Source of the DNA: JAVBTR01 sp031556065
GTDB taxonomy: Bacteria; Bacillota; Clostridia; Christensenellales; Aristaeellaceae
NCBI GenBank assembly: GCA_031556065.1
Contig: JAVBTR010000077.1
Location: 1-5,690, forward strand
Reading direction: 5' to 3'
DNA: 5,690 nucleotides
Every line of letters begins with the position of its first letter. Positions within the stretch are counted from its first letter, which is position 1. The translations under genes were made by a program, and so were the position numbers. Below are positions 5,173 through 5,690 of the stretch, in pieces. The notes under the pieces are model-generated. The model ran no database searches, was not told the DNA's origin, and was given only the letters and a program-made list of their open reading frames with translations.

Positions 5173-5463
5173 ATGTACGAAGACAAGACGTTAACTTGCC
5201 GTGACTGCGGCGCCGAATTCGTGTTCACCGGTTCCGAACAGGCTTTCTTTGCGGAAAAGGGCTTCCAGAACGAGCCCGGCCGTTGCCCCGCTTGCCGTGC
5301 TGCCCGCCGTAACCAGAATGGCGGCAACCGTCCCGCTCACCAGATGTACGAAGTTATCTGCGATGGCTGCGGCAACACCACTCAGGTGCCCTTCCAGCCC
5401 CGTGGGGATCGCCCCGTGTACTGCCGTGAGTGCTTCGAAGCACAGCGCCAGACCCGCTATTAA
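5173..5463 (+). CDS. Small double zinc-ribbon protein (zf-trcl / CxxC-x17-CxxC type)
   Basis: A 96-residue cytoplasmic protein made of two four-cysteine zinc sites. The first uses C9-x2-C12 and C38-x2-C41 and resembles the 'probable zinc-ribbon domain' family. The second uses C63-x2-C66 and C84-x2-C87 with exactly 17 residues between the pairs, matching the CxxC-x17-CxxC domain. An Asn/Gly/Arg-rich linker (45-54) joins them. There is no signal peptide or membrane segment. The function of these families is not known; nucleic-acid or protein binding is a guess. Codon choice is strongly biased (nearly all Asn AAC, all Gln CAG, Phe mostly TTC, many CGT/CGC Arg), unlike the more mixed use in nfnAB, which suggests high expression. 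The gene is monocistronic, with its own terminator. Confidence 0.85.
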   Translation: MYEDKTLTCRDCGAEFVFTGSEQAFFAEKGFQNEPGRCPACRAARRNQNGGNRPAHQMYEVICDGCGNTTQVPFQPRGDRPVYCRECFEAQRQTRY

Positions 5464-5481
5464 TTTAAAGTAGTAGCATTC

Positions 5482-5511
5482 AAAGAAGCTATCCTCTCGG
5501 ATAGCTTCTTT
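5482..5511 (+). terminator. Intrinsic terminator of the zinc-ribbon gene
   Basis: A perfect 13-bp stem (5482-5494 with 5499-5511, AAAGAAGCTATCC/GGATAGCTTCTTT) closes a TCTC loop, 18 bases after the stop codon. The T-rich tail TTCTTT is part of the 3' arm, and the A-rich start of the other arm makes it usable from either side. Confidence 0.85.
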
Positions 5512-5537
5512 CAGACCATCAACAAACCCTAGGAGGT

Positions 5538-5683
5538 ATCGGAGGACCACGGTCCTCCGATTTTCATTCCGAAATCGGCGACATGTGCGGCGATTTTCGG
5601 TGGAATTTCGTAGAAATTCCTACCTTGCCCGAACAAACGACCGTAAAATCGAAGATTTTACAGTGCAGTGAGGGAAATCCCTC
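5538..5683. repeat. Array of consecutive short hairpins at the window end
   Basis: Five inverted repeats follow one another with little sequence between. They are ATCGGAGGACC/GGTCCTCCGAT (5538-5548, 5551-5561), CCGAAATCG/CGATTTTCGG with one bulge (5569-5577, 5591-5600), GGAATTTC/GAAATTCC (5602-5609, 5613-5620), GTAAAATC/GATTTTAC (5643-5650, 5654-5661) and GAGGGA/TCCCTC (5670-5675, 5678-5683). Most loops are 2-3 bases. No coding frame explains them. They look like a dispersed palindromic repeat, the edge of a mobile element, or a structured RNA that may continue beyond the window. Confidence 0.6.
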
Positions 5684-5690
5684 GTGCGAC

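Noticed and set aside
5684..5690. GTGCGAC at the window end as the 5' end of a group II intron, which often begin GTGYG
   Set aside because: Only a few bases are available and the five-base motif is common by chance; no intron domain can be checked.

Overview
The window looks like chromosomal DNA from an endospore-forming, probably anaerobic member of the Clostridia. The evidence is a complete spoIIA operon (anti-anti-sigma factor, anti-sigma kinase, sigma-F), next to an NfnAB-type flavin-based electron-bifurcating transhydrogenase, with strong AGGAGG-type ribosome binding sites throughout. I cannot name a genus. I found no phage structural genes, CRISPR array, rRNA or intact tRNA.

Layout. 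Bases 1-520 hold no convincing gene but are rich in inverted repeats, including an imperfect palindrome of about 190 bp (279-470) and a nested one at 93-153. Bases 521-2002 (minus strand) are spoIIAA-spoIIAB-sigF, tightly packed. The divergent gap 2003-2209 carries a near-consensus sigma-H promoter and a perfect Spo0A box for spoIIA. It also carries a sigma-A promoter (TTGCAT-17-TAGAAT) for the plus-strand nfnA-nfnB pair (2210-4442). A bidirectional terminator at 4444-4461 separates nfnB from a convergent small XRE-family repressor (4503-4826, minus). The gap 4827-5172 contains a decayed tRNA-like sequence, a possible operator, three CCAGGTA repeats and the leader of a small double zinc-ribbon protein (5173-5463). 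That gene ends in a perfect 13-bp-stem terminator, followed by a run of short hairpins (5538-5683) that reaches almost to the window edge.

How it works together. Spo0A~P and sigma-H would switch on spoIIA when sporulation begins. SpoIIAB holds sigma-F inactive and phosphorylates SpoIIAA, and dephosphorylated SpoIIAA frees sigma-F in the forespore. NfnAB balances the NADH, NADPH and ferredoxin pools of fermentative metabolism and appears to be a housekeeping unit that merely shares the intergenic region. The XRE and zinc-ribbon proteins have no assignable targets. I did not find an obvious new multi-gene system. The least explained parts are the noncoding ones: the left palindromes, the tRNA-like remnant and the right-end hairpin array.
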